A stretch of 64,000 bases of DNA, from assembly GCA_900549625.1 (NCBI GenBank), contig URPE01000004.1, positions 15,799 to 79,798 on the forward strand. The letters run 5' to 3'. The DNA comes from an uncultured Mycoplasmatota bacterium (lineage in GTDB: Bacteria; Bacillota_I; Bacilli_A; RF39; UBA660). Made by a program: the position numbers and the translations under genes. This document shows positions 1-8,385 of this stretch, piece by piece; within the stretch, counting starts at the first letter, position 1, and each line of letters begins with the position of its first letter. The notes under the pieces were generated by a model. The model made no database searches. It saw only the letters and a program-made list of their open reading frames with translations, and was not told where the DNA came from.

Positions 1-2
1 CT

Positions 3-587
3 AAAGAATGGATTAATGAACACATTACAACTGATATGAATGTTGTTTATAATGATAATGGTTCTGTAACATTTACAAGTGAAAAAGAAGAAGAGAAAGC
101 ATATTCTTTAAAAAGCAATTTAAATGTTGTATTTACTAGTAAAACAGAACTTGATAAGGCTTATACTTTAAAAACACCAACTATTAAAGCAGCTGATTAT
201 ACAATAGATGGTTATACTTCAATATCAGGTTATGATATTAGTGTTTATAATGGTAATCAAGTAGTTGAAATGAAAAATGGAGATTTTGAAATAACAATTC
301 CAATTGCTGTTAAATATGATAAATATGTTGTTGCTTATGTAAAAGATGGTAAAATAGTAGAAACAATTGATGCATCTTATAAAGACGGTTTTGTAACATT
401 TAAAACAACACATTTATCAGAATATGTAGTGTTTGGTAAGAATCTTAATAATGGTTCTAGTGAAACTACAAATGAGACTGAAAAAAATCCTCAAACAGGT
501 GATAATATATTAGTTATGTTAGCAGGTTTAATTTTATCTGGTAGTGCATTAATATATGCTGGTGCAAAAAAACTTAAGAGAAATTAA
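3..587 (+). CDS. C-terminal part of a sortase-anchored surface protein (5' end outside window)
   Basis: The reading frame is open to the left edge of the window, so this is the C-terminal end of a longer secreted protein. It ends in a sorting signal: NPQTGD, then a hydrophobic stretch of about 20 residues and a basic tail (KKLKRN). NPQTG resembles the NPQTN motif of class B sortase substrates more than LPXTG. A class B sortase gene follows directly, so that enzyme is the likely anchoring partner. The preceding sequence is lysine- and threonine-rich with beta-strand-like patterns, but I recognise no domain. An internal ATG at position 36 is not the likely start. Confidence 0.8.
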   Translation, partial: KEWINEHITTDMNVVYNDNGSVTFTSEKEEEKAYSLKSNLNVVFTSKTELDKAYTLKTPTIKAADYTIDGYTSISGYDISVYNGNQVVEMKNGDFEITIPIAVKYDKYVVAYVKDGKIVETIDASYKDGFVTFKTTHLSEYVVFGKNLNNGSSETTNETEKNPQTGDNILVMLAGLILSGSALIYAGAKKLKRN

Positions 588-590
588 TTA

Positions 591-618
591 GGTGGGTGAA
601 AGCCTGCCTTTTATTTTG
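591..618 (+). terminator. Hairpin with T-rich tail between surface protein and sortase
   Basis: GGTGGGT pairs with GCCTGCC (two G-U pairs) around a GAAA loop and is followed by a T-rich run. It lies 4 bases after the stop of the surface-protein gene. Fewer than 20 bases separate it from the sortase start, leaving no room for a separate promoter, so it probably acts as a partial terminator that lowers sortase expression relative to its substrate. Confidence 0.6.
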
Positions 619-636
619 ATAGAAAGAAAGTTGTTT

Positions 637-1458
637 ATGAAGAAGAAAAAGTATAAATTACGTTTAAAAAATATAGGTCATATATTATTATTTATGGTTT
701 TATTAATTATATTTGTTTTTTGTTTTATTAGATTAATTTGTTGGACTAAAGATAATAAAGCTTCTAATGAAATATTAGAAGACGTTAATGAGTTAGTTGA
801 AGTAAAAGAAGAAACTACAGATGAGGCTAAAAAAGAAGAAGATGAAACTAAAATTGATGCTAGTGACCCTTATTGGGATTTTATTAATACCTCTTTTTTA
901 AGTATAGATTATTCTAAATTAAGAGAAAAGAATAAAGATATTATAGGCTGGGTAAAAGTTAATAGTACTAATATTAATTATCCAGTTGTACAGTATAGCG
1001 ATAATGAATACTATTTAACCCATGATTTATATAGAAACTATAATGGGGGTGGATGGGTATTTTTAGATTATCGTAATAAAAATGATTTTAATAATAAGAA
1101 TTCAATTATATATGCTCACGGTAGAGAAAATAAAACGATGTTTGGAACTTTAAAAAATATTTTAAATAAAGAATGGTATCAAAATAAAGATAATTATGTT
1201 ATTAAAACTAGTTCTTTAAGTGGTTCTTATGTATGGCAAGTTTTTAGTGTATATAAAATCCCTAATACTAATGATTATATTAAAACTAATTTTAATACTG
1301 ATAGTGAATATCAAACATTTTTAAATTTAATTACTAAAAGAAGTATATATAATTTTAATACTAATGTAATAATAAATAATAAAATTTTGACTTTATCCAC
1401 TTGTTTTGATGATAATTCAAAGGTTGTCTTACATGCTAAATTAATAAAAAGTTATTAA
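637..1458 (+). CDS. Class B sortase (membrane-anchored transpeptidase)
   Basis: Sortases cleave a sorting signal and attach the protein to peptidoglycan. The protein has one N-terminal membrane segment (about residues 15-37), an acidic linker, and a sortase B catalytic domain with the WVKVNST..NYPVVQ region, the YAH histidine (H161) and the LSTC cysteine (C256). The ATG at 637 is preferred over an upstream GTG at 592 because it has an AGAAAG-type ribosome site and the GTG overlaps a hairpin. The usual catalytic arginine after the cysteine is a lysine (K262, in SKVVLHAK), whereas the second sortase in this window keeps arginine there. It follows an NPQTG substrate gene and is probably co-transcribed with it. 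Family assignment is secure; activity is less certain. Confidence 0.9.
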   Translation: MKKKKYKLRLKNIGHILLFMVLLIIFVFCFIRLICWTKDNKASNEILEDVNELVEVKEETTDEAKKEEDETKIDASDPYWDFINTSFLSIDYSKLREKNKDIIGWVKVNSTNINYPVVQYSDNEYYLTHDLYRNYNGGGWVFLDYRNKNDFNNKNSIIYAHGRENKTMFGTLKNILNKEWYQNKDNYVIKTSSLSGSYVWQVFSVYKIPNTNDYIKTNFNTDSEYQTFLNLITKRSIYNFNTNVIINNKILTLSTCFDDNSKVVLHAKLIKSY

Positions 1459-1502
1459 ATAATTAATTCTTGGTGTATAATACTAATTAGGAGGCACCAA
1501 TA

Positions 1503-2348
1503 ATGAAAACAGGAATGGTTATATTAAATTATAATGATTATGAAAATACTATAAAAATGATTTTACAAGTTAGAGATTATAAAAATATTAATAAAATTGT
1601 CGTAGTTGATAATCATAGTACAGATTCTTCAGTAGAGAAAATAACTCCTTATTTAAATAAGCATGTTGTTTTAGTAGAAGCACGTAAGAATGGCGGGTAT
1701 GCTTTTGGTAATAATCTGGGACTTAAATACTTAGAAAAAAATACTGATTGTGAACTTGCAATAATTAGTAATCCTGATGTTTTAGTAAGTGAAAGTGTTA
1801 TAACGGAACTTATTCATGATATGAAAAAAGATGAAAGTATTTCTTTTTTAGGGCCAAAGATACTAGAAAGAGGACATATTACTAAGGGTTGGAAATTACC
1901 AAGTTTATGGTGTGAGGCATTATCTTGTATAAATTATTTTAATAGATATAGTTTTAATATACAAAAGTATCCTGATAATTATTATAATGAAAAGATAGTT
2001 AGGGTAGAAGTTTTACACGGGTGCTTTTTTATGGCAAGATTAAAAGATTTTAAGAAGATTAAATATTTTGATCCACATACATTTTTATATTATGAAGAAA
2101 ATATTATTGCAAAGAAAGCTCAAGTTTATGATTTAAAATCTTGTGTTGATACTTCTTTAAGTGTTACACATTTATCTAGTCAAACGGTGTCTAAAAATCT
2201 AAATAAAGTACGTAAGTATAAGGCTTTAAAGAAAAGTATGTTTTATTATGAAAAAGAGTATAATCACTTAAATATATTGGGAATGATATTTCTAAAAGTA
2301 TTATATTATATAAGTTTAGGAATAGCGTATTTAACGTTTTGGATATAA
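1503..2348 (+). CDS. Family 2 glycosyltransferase (rhamnosyltransferase-like)
   Basis: This is a GT-A fold family 2 enzyme of 281 residues. It opens with the usual first strand (MVILNYNDYENT), followed by VVVDNHSTDSS and the nucleotide-binding motif ISNPDV. The layout, with a single GT2 domain and a short hydrophobic C-terminus, matches rhamnosyl- or N-acetylglucosaminyl-transferases of wall polysaccharide clusters. A strong AGGAGG site lies 7 bases before the ATG. The stop codon is one base from the next start, so it is translated in series with the phosphoesterase and the 3155 glycosyltransferase. Donor and acceptor cannot be read from sequence. Confidence 0.85.
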   Translation: MKTGMVILNYNDYENTIKMILQVRDYKNINKIVVVDNHSTDSSVEKITPYLNKHVVLVEARKNGGYAFGNNLGLKYLEKNTDCELAIISNPDVLVSESVITELIHDMKKDESISFLGPKILERGHITKGWKLPSLWCEALSCINYFNRYSFNIQKYPDNYYNEKIVRVEVLHGCFFMARLKDFKKIKYFDPHTFLYYEENIIAKKAQVYDLKSCVDTSLSVTHLSSQTVSKNLNKVRKYKALKKSMFYYEKEYNHLNILGMIFLKVLYYISLGIAYLTFWI

Positions 2349-2349
2349 G

Positions 2350-3147
2350 ATGGAAAAAATAGCTATTATAAGTGATATACATGGTAATTTAGAAGCTTTA
2401 AAAAGTGTACTTATAGATATAAAAAAAGAAAATATTAATAATATTTATTGTTTAGGGGATATTATTGGTAAGGGAATGCACCCGAATGAATGTTTTGGGA
2501 TGGTTAGTGATAATACTAAAGTTATTGTAAGAGGTAATTTTGAGAAATGGATAGGACTTGAAAGTGATTATGCTAGTAAAGCGTGGTGTTTTAATAGAGC
2601 TCTTTTAAATAATGATACTTATAGAGGGATAAGATCTTTACCTTTTAGCTATGAGTTTTATTTAAGTGGCAGGTTAGTAAGACTATTTCATGCAACACCT
2701 TATGATATTAATAAAAAGATTTTTGCTTTTAGTAATAATGAGGCCTTAAAAAGTATGTTTTATAAACCTTTAGATTCTGTTATAGATGGGTATAGCGATG
2801 TAGCTATTTATGGACACACTCATAATGCTTTTGTGAGTTCTTTATATAATAGAACTCTTATTAATGCAGGAAGTGTTGGTATTCCTTTAGATTTAATTCA
2901 TGATGATATGTTTGATGGGTGCCCGGGTTTTACAGCTATGGCTCATTATTTAATATTAGAAGGAGAGTTAAATTCCTTAGAAAAAGGTTATATGGGGATT
3001 ATGATTAAGCAAGTTCCTTATGATATAGAATTTGAGTTAAAGGATTCAAAGAATAATATAGATAAAAGAGGTTATGAAATGGAACTTAGACTAGGTAAGT
3101 ATCGTGATCAAAATAGATTGAATAGAATTATTAATGAAAATAAGTAG
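2350..3147 (+). CDS. Calcineurin-like metallophosphoesterase (YfcE/MJ0936-type)
   Basis: The 265-residue protein shows the dimetal phosphoesterase motifs in order: SDIHGN at residues 8-13, LGDIIGKG (GDxxxxG), VRGNFE at the GN(H/C)(E/D) position, a histidine in LFHATP, and YGHTH with a following NAGSVG. Relatives act as phosphodiesterases or Ap4A-type phosphatases on small substrates, and no natural substrate can be assigned here. The residue after GN is phenylalanine, where histidine or cysteine is common; the GNCD of MJ0936 shows this position tolerates change. It sits inside a glycosyltransferase operon with tight spacing on both sides, so a role in surface polymer synthesis is possible but unproven. 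Confidence 0.8.
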   Translation: MEKIAIISDIHGNLEALKSVLIDIKKENINNIYCLGDIIGKGMHPNECFGMVSDNTKVIVRGNFEKWIGLESDYASKAWCFNRALLNNDTYRGIRSLPFSYEFYLSGRLVRLFHATPYDINKKIFAFSNNEALKSMFYKPLDSVIDGYSDVAIYGHTHNAFVSSLYNRTLINAGSVGIPLDLIHDDMFDGCPGFTAMAHYLILEGELNSLEKGYMGIMIKQVPYDIEFELKDSKNNIDKRGYEMELRLGKYRDQNRLNRIINENK

Positions 3148-3154
3148 GTGGATT

Positions 3155-4342
3155 ATGAAAAAATATATATTTATTGTTGGTTCAAGAGGTTATAAATTTA
3201 ATTATGGGGGATGGGAAACTTTTGTAACAGAATTAATGAAAAATCAAACTAATAAGGAATTTCAATATGTTATTCCTAAACTTAGTTTTGATAAAAAAGA
3301 GGATGGTAATATAATGCATACTGATAGTGTTATAGAACCAGTGGTTTTTACGCCAAAGCAAGGGTTTGCCACGATGTTTACTTTTACAATTAGATCAATG
3401 AATAGAGTAGTAAAATATATAAATGATAATAAAATAGAAAATGCTATAGTTTTATTACTTGGTTGTAAAGTTGGTCCTTTAATTCCTATTTGGAAAAGAA
3501 AACTTAAGAATACGAAATTTATAATTAATCCAGATGGACTAGAATGGAAACGAGAAAAATGGGCTTGGTGGATTAAACAGTGTTTTAAGTATAGTGAAAA
3601 AACATGTGTTAAATATACTGATGCTTGTGTTTGCGATTCAATGGCTATAAAAAGTTATATTGATGAAAAATATGAGAGTTATCATAAACCATCTTATTAT
3701 ATTGCTTTTGGGGCTTATTTAGATATTGATATTCATAAAAATGAAATAGTAAAAAATTTGTGGAAACAATATGATATAAAGGATCATGAGTATTACTTAA
3801 TTGTTGGAAGGTTTGTACCAGAGAATAATTATGAAGTTATGATTAAGGAATTTATGAAATCTAAAACAAAAAAAGACTTAGTTATTATTTGTAATTTAGA
3901 AGAAAATAAGTTTTATAAGTATTTACAAGAAAGTACTAATTTTATGAATGATAAAAGAATTAAGTTTATTGGTTCAGTATATGACAAAGAAGCATTGCTT
4001 TATTTTAGAAGACACGCTTATGCTTATATTCATGGACATTCTGCTGGTGGGACAAATCCATCTTTACTTGAGGCACTTGCTAATACAAAGTTAAATATTT
4101 TGTTTGATGTTGTATATAATAAAGAAGTTGGTAAAGATTGTGTATTATATTTTTCAAAGAAAGATAATGATTTAAAGAAAGTGATTAATAAAGCTGAAAA
4201 ATTAAGTAAGACAGAAATAAATAAAATGGGTATTAAAGCAAAAGAAAGAATAATGGATGCTTATACATGGGAAAGTATTGTTACAAAGTATGAAATGGTT
4301 TTTGATGAACTTTTAGGTGAAAAAATTAAGAAATCTAATTAG
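3155..4342 (+). CDS. DUF1972-type glycosyltransferase (WchF/Cps2T-like rhamnosyltransferase)
   Basis: The N-terminus GSRGYKFNYGGWETF matches the DUF1972 signature found in beta-1,4-rhamnosyltransferases of capsule clusters, followed by a GT4-like C-terminal domain (YYLIVGRFVPENN and GHSAGGTNPSLLEAL). The family transfers a sugar to a lipid-linked intermediate at the cytoplasmic membrane face. The ATG at 3155 is chosen over 3134 because AGGTGG lies 4-9 bases upstream of it and the earlier ATG lies inside the previous gene. The last 8 bases overlap the convergent XRE gene. Sugar specificity is inferred from family only. Confidence 0.8.
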   Translation: MKKYIFIVGSRGYKFNYGGWETFVTELMKNQTNKEFQYVIPKLSFDKKEDGNIMHTDSVIEPVVFTPKQGFATMFTFTIRSMNRVVKYINDNKIENAIVLLLGCKVGPLIPIWKRKLKNTKFIINPDGLEWKREKWAWWIKQCFKYSEKTCVKYTDACVCDSMAIKSYIDEKYESYHKPSYYIAFGAYLDIDIHKNEIVKNLWKQYDIKDHEYYLIVGRFVPENNYEVMIKEFMKSKTKKDLVIICNLEENKFYKYLQESTNFMNDKRIKFIGSVYDKEALLYFRRHAYAYIHGHSAGGTNPSLLEALANTKLNILFDVVYNKEVGKDCVLYFSKKDNDLKKVINKAEKLSKTEINKMGIKAKERIMDAYTWESIVTKYEMVFDELLGEKIKKSN

Positions 4343-4354
4343 GTTTCTTTTTTT
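4328..4354. terminator. Bidirectional intrinsic terminator
   Basis: AAGAAATC pairs with GGTTTCTT around a TAATTA loop and is followed by a T run. On the opposite strand the stem is also followed by a T-rich stretch, so it can stop both the glycosyltransferase and the convergent XRE gene. Confidence 0.7.
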
Positions 4355-4616
4355 CGTCAATTCTTTTATAATTTGTTTCTAGTGATTCATCATAGTTTAA
4401 AAGAGTACTAAACTTTAAGTTTAACGATTCATCATAAGCATTTAATCTACTTGTGAATTTGGCAATAGTTTTTAAACTAACATTTCTTTTTTGATTTTCT
4501 ATTTCATTAAGATATGCTAGGGAAGTACCTAGGACCTCGGCAAACCTTTCTTGGGACATATTATAAATTTTACGATAATATTTTAAATTTATGGCAAGTA
4601 TTTTAAAAATAGTCAT
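4335..4616 (-). CDS. Small XRE-family helix-turn-helix regulator
   Basis: This 93-residue protein is one HTH_3 domain: an NLKYYRKIYNMSQERFAEVLGT start (helices 1-2), then SLAYLNEIENQKRNVSLKTIAKF for the recognition helix and scaffold. The C-terminal part is charged. Such proteins bind short palindromes and often regulate neighbouring genes. AGGTGA precedes the ATG by 4 bases. It is convergent with the glycosyltransferase gene and divergent from the ABC exporter operon at 4714, so it could regulate that promoter. A second small XRE gene at 36547 ends with a similar KKRIDEKE tail. Confidence 0.8.
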   Translation of the reverse strand: MTIFKILAINLKYYRKIYNMSQERFAEVLGTSLAYLNEIENQKRNVSLKTIAKFTSRLNAYDESLNLKFSTLLNYDESLETNYKRIDEKKKPN

Positions 4617-4660
4617 GTTATCACCTAATATATTTTAACACAAAAATACTTGATAGTTAT

Positions 4661-4689
4661 TTGATATTATAAGGGATATTTGCTATACT
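4661..4689 (+). promoter_or_regulatory. Sigma-A-type promoter of the ABC exporter operon
   Basis: TTGATA, 17 bases, then TATACT with an extended TGc before the -10. It lies 25 bases upstream of the ATP-binding subunit start and follows the divergent XRE gene. Confidence 0.75.
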
Positions 4690-4713
4690 AATGATATAAA
4701 TTCGAGGTGGATT

Positions 4714-5457
4714 ATGAAGAAAAATAATGATAAAACAGCTATACAGGTAATAGACGTTACAAAAACATTTAAAATCTATTATGATAAGGCTAGTACTTTA
4801 AAAGAAAAACTTATGTTTTGGAAGAGAAATGAAAGTGAAGTATTCACGGCTTTAAAGGATATTAATATAACTATTAAACGAGGAGAGACAGTAGGACTTG
4901 TTGGTGTTAATGGGTCTGGTAAAAGTACACTTTTAAAGTTAATGACAAAGATTATTTATCCTAATAAAGGTAAGATTGTTACGTATGGTAAATTAACTAG
5001 TTTACTAGAACTAGGTGCTGGATTTCATCAAGATTTTACAGGAAGGGAAAATATTTATTTTAACGCGGCTATTTTTGGGTTAACAAAACAAGAAATTGAT
5101 AAGAGATTAGATACAATTATTGAATTTTCTGAGTTAGGAGAATTTATTGATAATCCAGTTAGAACATATTCATCAGGTATGTATATGCGACTTGCTTTTT
5201 CTATTGCTATTAATGTAGATGCTGATATTTTGTTAATTGATGAAATACTAGCAGTAGGTGATCAACATTTTCAAGAGAAATGTTTTAATAAGTTGCATGA
5301 ACTAAAAGAAAGTGATAAGACAATTGTTATTGTAAGTCATAGTCTAGATCAAATAGAGGATTTATGTACAAGGGCTATATGGATAAATCATGGGTCAGTG
5401 CAAATGGACGATACACCAGAGAAGGTTATTCCAGAATATTTAAAGGAGTGTAGATAA
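4714..5457 (+). CDS. Polysaccharide/teichoic acid export ABC transporter, ATP-binding subunit (TagH/Wzt-like)
   Basis: The 247-residue ATPase has Walker A GVNGSGKST, the GRENIYFNAAIFG region typical of polymer exporters, the signature YSSGMYMRLAFS, and Walker B LLIDEILAVGD with a following H-loop in VSHS. This subgroup (TagH, Wzt, RfbB) powers export of undecaprenyl-linked teichoic acids or O-antigen-like polymers. It lacks the extra C-terminal domain of long Wzt or TagH forms, so substrate recognition probably does not sit here. The permease gene follows by one base. A strong promoter precedes it, making it the first gene of the operon. Confidence 0.9.
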   Translation: MKKNNDKTAIQVIDVTKTFKIYYDKASTLKEKLMFWKRNESEVFTALKDINITIKRGETVGLVGVNGSGKSTLLKLMTKIIYPNKGKIVTYGKLTSLLELGAGFHQDFTGRENIYFNAAIFGLTKQEIDKRLDTIIEFSELGEFIDNPVRTYSSGMYMRLAFSIAINVDADILLIDEILAVGDQHFQEKCFNKLHELKESDKTIVIVSHSLDQIEDLCTRAIWINHGSVQMDDTPEKVIPEYLKECR

Positions 5458-5458
5458 T

Positions 5459-6232
5459 ATGAAGGCTTTTAAAGAATTATATGCCTATCGTGAACTTTTA
5501 AAGACAAATGTGCAAAAGGAAATACGTGGTAAATATAAAGGCTCATTTTTGGGAGTACTTTGGAGTTTTTTAAATCCTCTTTTAATGGTTTTAGTATATG
5601 CTTTGGTGTTTCCATATATTATGCGGATGAATGTTCCAAATTATTTAATTTATTTAATTACGGGTGTTATTCCTTGGAATTTTTTTACGACTTGTATTAC
5701 GACTGGTTGTAACTGTGTGTGGATAAATGGAGGAATTATTAAAAAGGTTTATTTTCCAAGAGAGATATTACCTATAAGTGTAGTAGTAGCAGGTTTAATA
5801 AATTTCCTTATTTCATGTGTTATTATATTAATATTTACTATTTTTGGAGGAATTGGCATAAGTATTCAACTTTTATGGTTACCACTTATTGCGATTATTC
5901 AAAGCGCTCTTAGTTTAGGATTATTATTTGTTTTGAGCGCGATTAATGTATATGTAAGAGATATTGAATATTTAGTAGCTTTCTTACTTAACCTATTATT
6001 TTATGCAACACCTATTTTATATACAGCTTCAATGTTTCCAAGTAAAGTAAGGTGGATTTTGTATTTAAATCCGATGTCTACTATTGTTGATGCTTACCGA
6101 AGTATTTTCTATTATAAAGTAATGCCTAATTTAACTTCTTTAGCGTTAGTTGGCATATTATCCTTTATTATTTTGATAATTGGTTATATAATATTTAGGA
6201 AACTAGAAAAAGGATTTGCAGAAGAGGTGTAA
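5459..6232 (+). CDS. Polysaccharide/teichoic acid export ABC transporter, permease (TagG/Wzm-like)
   Basis: This 257-residue protein is an ABC-2 type permease with about six membrane segments. The N-terminal cytoplasmic helix (ELLKTNVQKEIRGKYKGSFLG) and the LWSFLNPLLMVLVY segment are characteristic of TagG/Wzm proteins. It partners the preceding ATPase to move a lipid-linked polymer across the membrane. AAGGAG lies upstream, inside the end of the ATPase gene. It is followed after one base by the large glycosyltransferase, so export and assembly genes are coupled. Confidence 0.9.
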   Translation: MKAFKELYAYRELLKTNVQKEIRGKYKGSFLGVLWSFLNPLLMVLVYALVFPYIMRMNVPNYLIYLITGVIPWNFFTTCITTGCNCVWINGGIIKKVYFPREILPISVVVAGLINFLISCVIILIFTIFGGIGISIQLLWLPLIAIIQSALSLGLLFVLSAINVYVRDIEYLVAFLLNLLFYATPILYTASMFPSKVRWILYLNPMSTIVDAYRSIFYYKVMPNLTSLALVGILSFIILIIGYIIFRKLEKGFAEEV

Positions 6233-6233
6233 T

Positions 6234-8372
6234 ATGCTTAAATATGATTTTATAGGAATAAGTCATCAAAGTATAAGGGGAGTAGTAAATCCCGGCCTTA
6301 CTTTGATTGGAACGGTTAAAAAAGATAATTATAAATTTAAAGTGCTTGTTGATGGTGAAGAACGTAAAAGCGATTTAGTAATTAACCCTTATAGTGGAGA
6401 ATTTACATTAAAAGTATTATTAGATACGTCATGTAAGAATATATATGTCTATGTATTATGTGATAACAAGGAGTATTTGATTTATAGGGGTAAGAATACA
6501 AGACTTAGAAGATTAAATGGTAAAATAAAAGATGTTGTAGCTAATAAGTTAAAGTTAGTTAAAAGTTTTTTTATTACTTTATTTAAAGGTATTCGTTATT
6601 TATGGCGTGATTATCATTTTTTAGTGCCACCTAAAATGTGGAAAAAGTATTTTAATGATTTTAAGAAAAGAGTTAGAGAAAGAGGTAATAATTATTATTA
6701 TGAGCCTTTTAATAAAGATGATTATAATCGTTATTTAGCTAAAAATAAATTAGAGATAGTACATAATGATTTAGAGTATAGACCACTTATTTCTATTTTA
6801 ATACCGGTTTATAATATTGGACGGGAATATTTAGTTCGTTGTTTAGATTCAATTCTTAATCAGACTTATGATAATTTTGAGGTTTGTTTGGTAGATGATT
6901 GTTCTACTAAAAAGGAGACTTTAGATACTTTAAAAGAGTATAGTGAGAAAGACCCACGAATACATGTTAGTTATCATAAGAAAAATAAACATATATCAGA
7001 AACTACTAATGATGCTTTAAAGATGGCAAAGGGTGAGTTTATATCTTTAGTAGATGATGATGATGAGTTAAATAAAGACGCATTATACATGGTAGTAGAA
7101 GCTTTAAATGAAAATAAAGAACTTGATTTTATATATACAGATGAAGATAAGATTGATTTAGATGGTAAATATTGTGATCCACATTTTAAAGCAGATTATT
7201 CGCCAGATACACTTTTATCAAATAATTATATTTGTCACTTTACAACTATTCGTAAGAGTAAAGTAGAAGAAGTTGGGGGATTTGAAAAAGGCTTAGAAGG
7301 GGCCCAAGATTACGATTTATTTTTGAAGGTTACTGAGGTTACAAATAATATTTATCATATTCCAGAAATTTTATATCACTGGCGTAAAGTAGAAGGGTCA
7401 ACGTCAATGACAATCGATAACAAAAGCTATGCGATTGATAAAGGAGCTTTAGCAGTTAGTAATGCTTTAAAAAGAAGAGGTATAAAAGGTAATGTTGTAA
7501 AAGATGAAAAAACCTTATACTATAAAGTTAATTATATTTTAGATAAAGAGCCTAAAGTATCTATTTTAATACCTACGAAAGATTATGCTGATTCATTAGA
7601 AATGTGTTTGAAATCACTTTATGAGAAAACAACATATAAAAATTATGAAGTTATTGTGATGAATAACCAAAGTGAAAAGGAAGAAACTTTTGAGTTATTT
7701 GAAAGTTATAAGAAAAAACATAAGAATTTTAAAGTTATAGATGCACCTTATCCATTTAATTATTCTAAGATTAATAATGATGGGGTAAAGGCGGCTTCTG
7801 GGGAGTTTATTTGTCTTTTAAATAATGATACAGAAATTATTAGTCCAGATTGGCTTTCTGTAATGGTATCTTATGCGGCTCAAAGTCACGTTGGGGCTGT
7901 AGGGGCAAAACTTTTATATCCTGATGATACAGTTCAACATGCGGGCGTTATATTAGGACTTGGTGGAGTTGCTAGTCATGCTTTTATTGGAGCTAGCATG
8001 GAAGATGCTGGCATGTACGGAAGACTTATGGTACCTTATAATTATGCTGCGGTTACGGCTGCTTGTTTAGTTGTTTCTAAAGAAAAATACTTAAGTGTAA
8101 GTGGCTTAGAAGAAGATTTAAAAGTTGCTTATAACGATGTTGACTTTAACTTAAAATTACTAGAGAAAGGACTTTATAACGTAGTAACACCACAAGTTAT
8201 GTTACATCATTTTGAATCTAAAACAAGAGGGTTTGATACAACACCAGAAAAGTATGAGTTATTTAAAAAAGAACAAAATTATATGTTTAATAAATGGGGT
8301 AAAATAATAGCAGATGATCCATTTTATAATAAACATTTTTCTAAACAAATAAGTTTTAAATTAAAGAAATAA
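6234..8372 (+). CDS. Large glycosyltransferase with two GT2 domains
   Basis: The protein has about 712 residues. An N-terminal region of about 180 residues without a recognised domain is followed by two family 2 domains. The first starts ISILIPVYNIG and has the DDDDE metal-binding motif. The second starts VSILIPTKDYADS and has LNNDTEI and a VGAVGAKLLYPDDTVQHAG segment typical of O-antigen-type GT2 enzymes. Such proteins add one or two sugars to a polymer at the cytoplasmic membrane face. The ATG at 6234 is chosen over a TTG 18 bases earlier because GAGGTG precedes it and the TTG overlaps the permease. The sugar is unknown. Confidence 0.85.
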   Translation: MLKYDFIGISHQSIRGVVNPGLTLIGTVKKDNYKFKVLVDGEERKSDLVINPYSGEFTLKVLLDTSCKNIYVYVLCDNKEYLIYRGKNTRLRRLNGKIKDVVANKLKLVKSFFITLFKGIRYLWRDYHFLVPPKMWKKYFNDFKKRVRERGNNYYYEPFNKDDYNRYLAKNKLEIVHNDLEYRPLISILIPVYNIGREYLVRCLDSILNQTYDNFEVCLVDDCSTKKETLDTLKEYSEKDPRIHVSYHKKNKHISETTNDALKMAKGEFISLVDDDDELNKDALYMVVEALNENKELDFIYTDEDKIDLDGKYCDPHFKADYSPDTLLSNNYICHFTTIRKSKVEEVGGFEKGLEGAQDYDLFLKVTEVTNNIYHIPEILYHWRKVEGSTSMTIDNKSYAIDKGALAVSNALKRRGIKGNVVKDEKTLYYKVNYILDKEPKVSILIPTKDYADSLEMCLKSLYEKTTYKNYEVIVMNNQSEKEETFELFESYKKKHKNFKVIDAPYPFNYSKINNDGVKAASGEFICLLNNDTEIISPDWLSVMVSYAAQSHVGAVGAKLLYPDDTVQHAGVILGLGGVASHAFIGASMEDAGMYGRLMVPYNYAAVTAACLVVSKEKYLSVSGLEEDLKVAYNDVDFNLKLLEKGLYNVVTPQVMLHHFESKTRGFDTTPEKYELFKKEQNYMFNKWGKIIADDPFYNKHFSKQISFKLKK

Positions 8373-8385
8373 GGAGTGAATAATT

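Noticed and set aside
592..636. GTG start for the first sortase
   Set aside because: It overlaps a terminator hairpin; the ATG at 637 has a ribosome site.
1470..1500. TTGGTG/CACCAA inverted repeat with TATAAT as a regulated promoter of the 1503 gene
   Set aside because: The -35 is poor and the repeat is only 6 bases; too weak to call.
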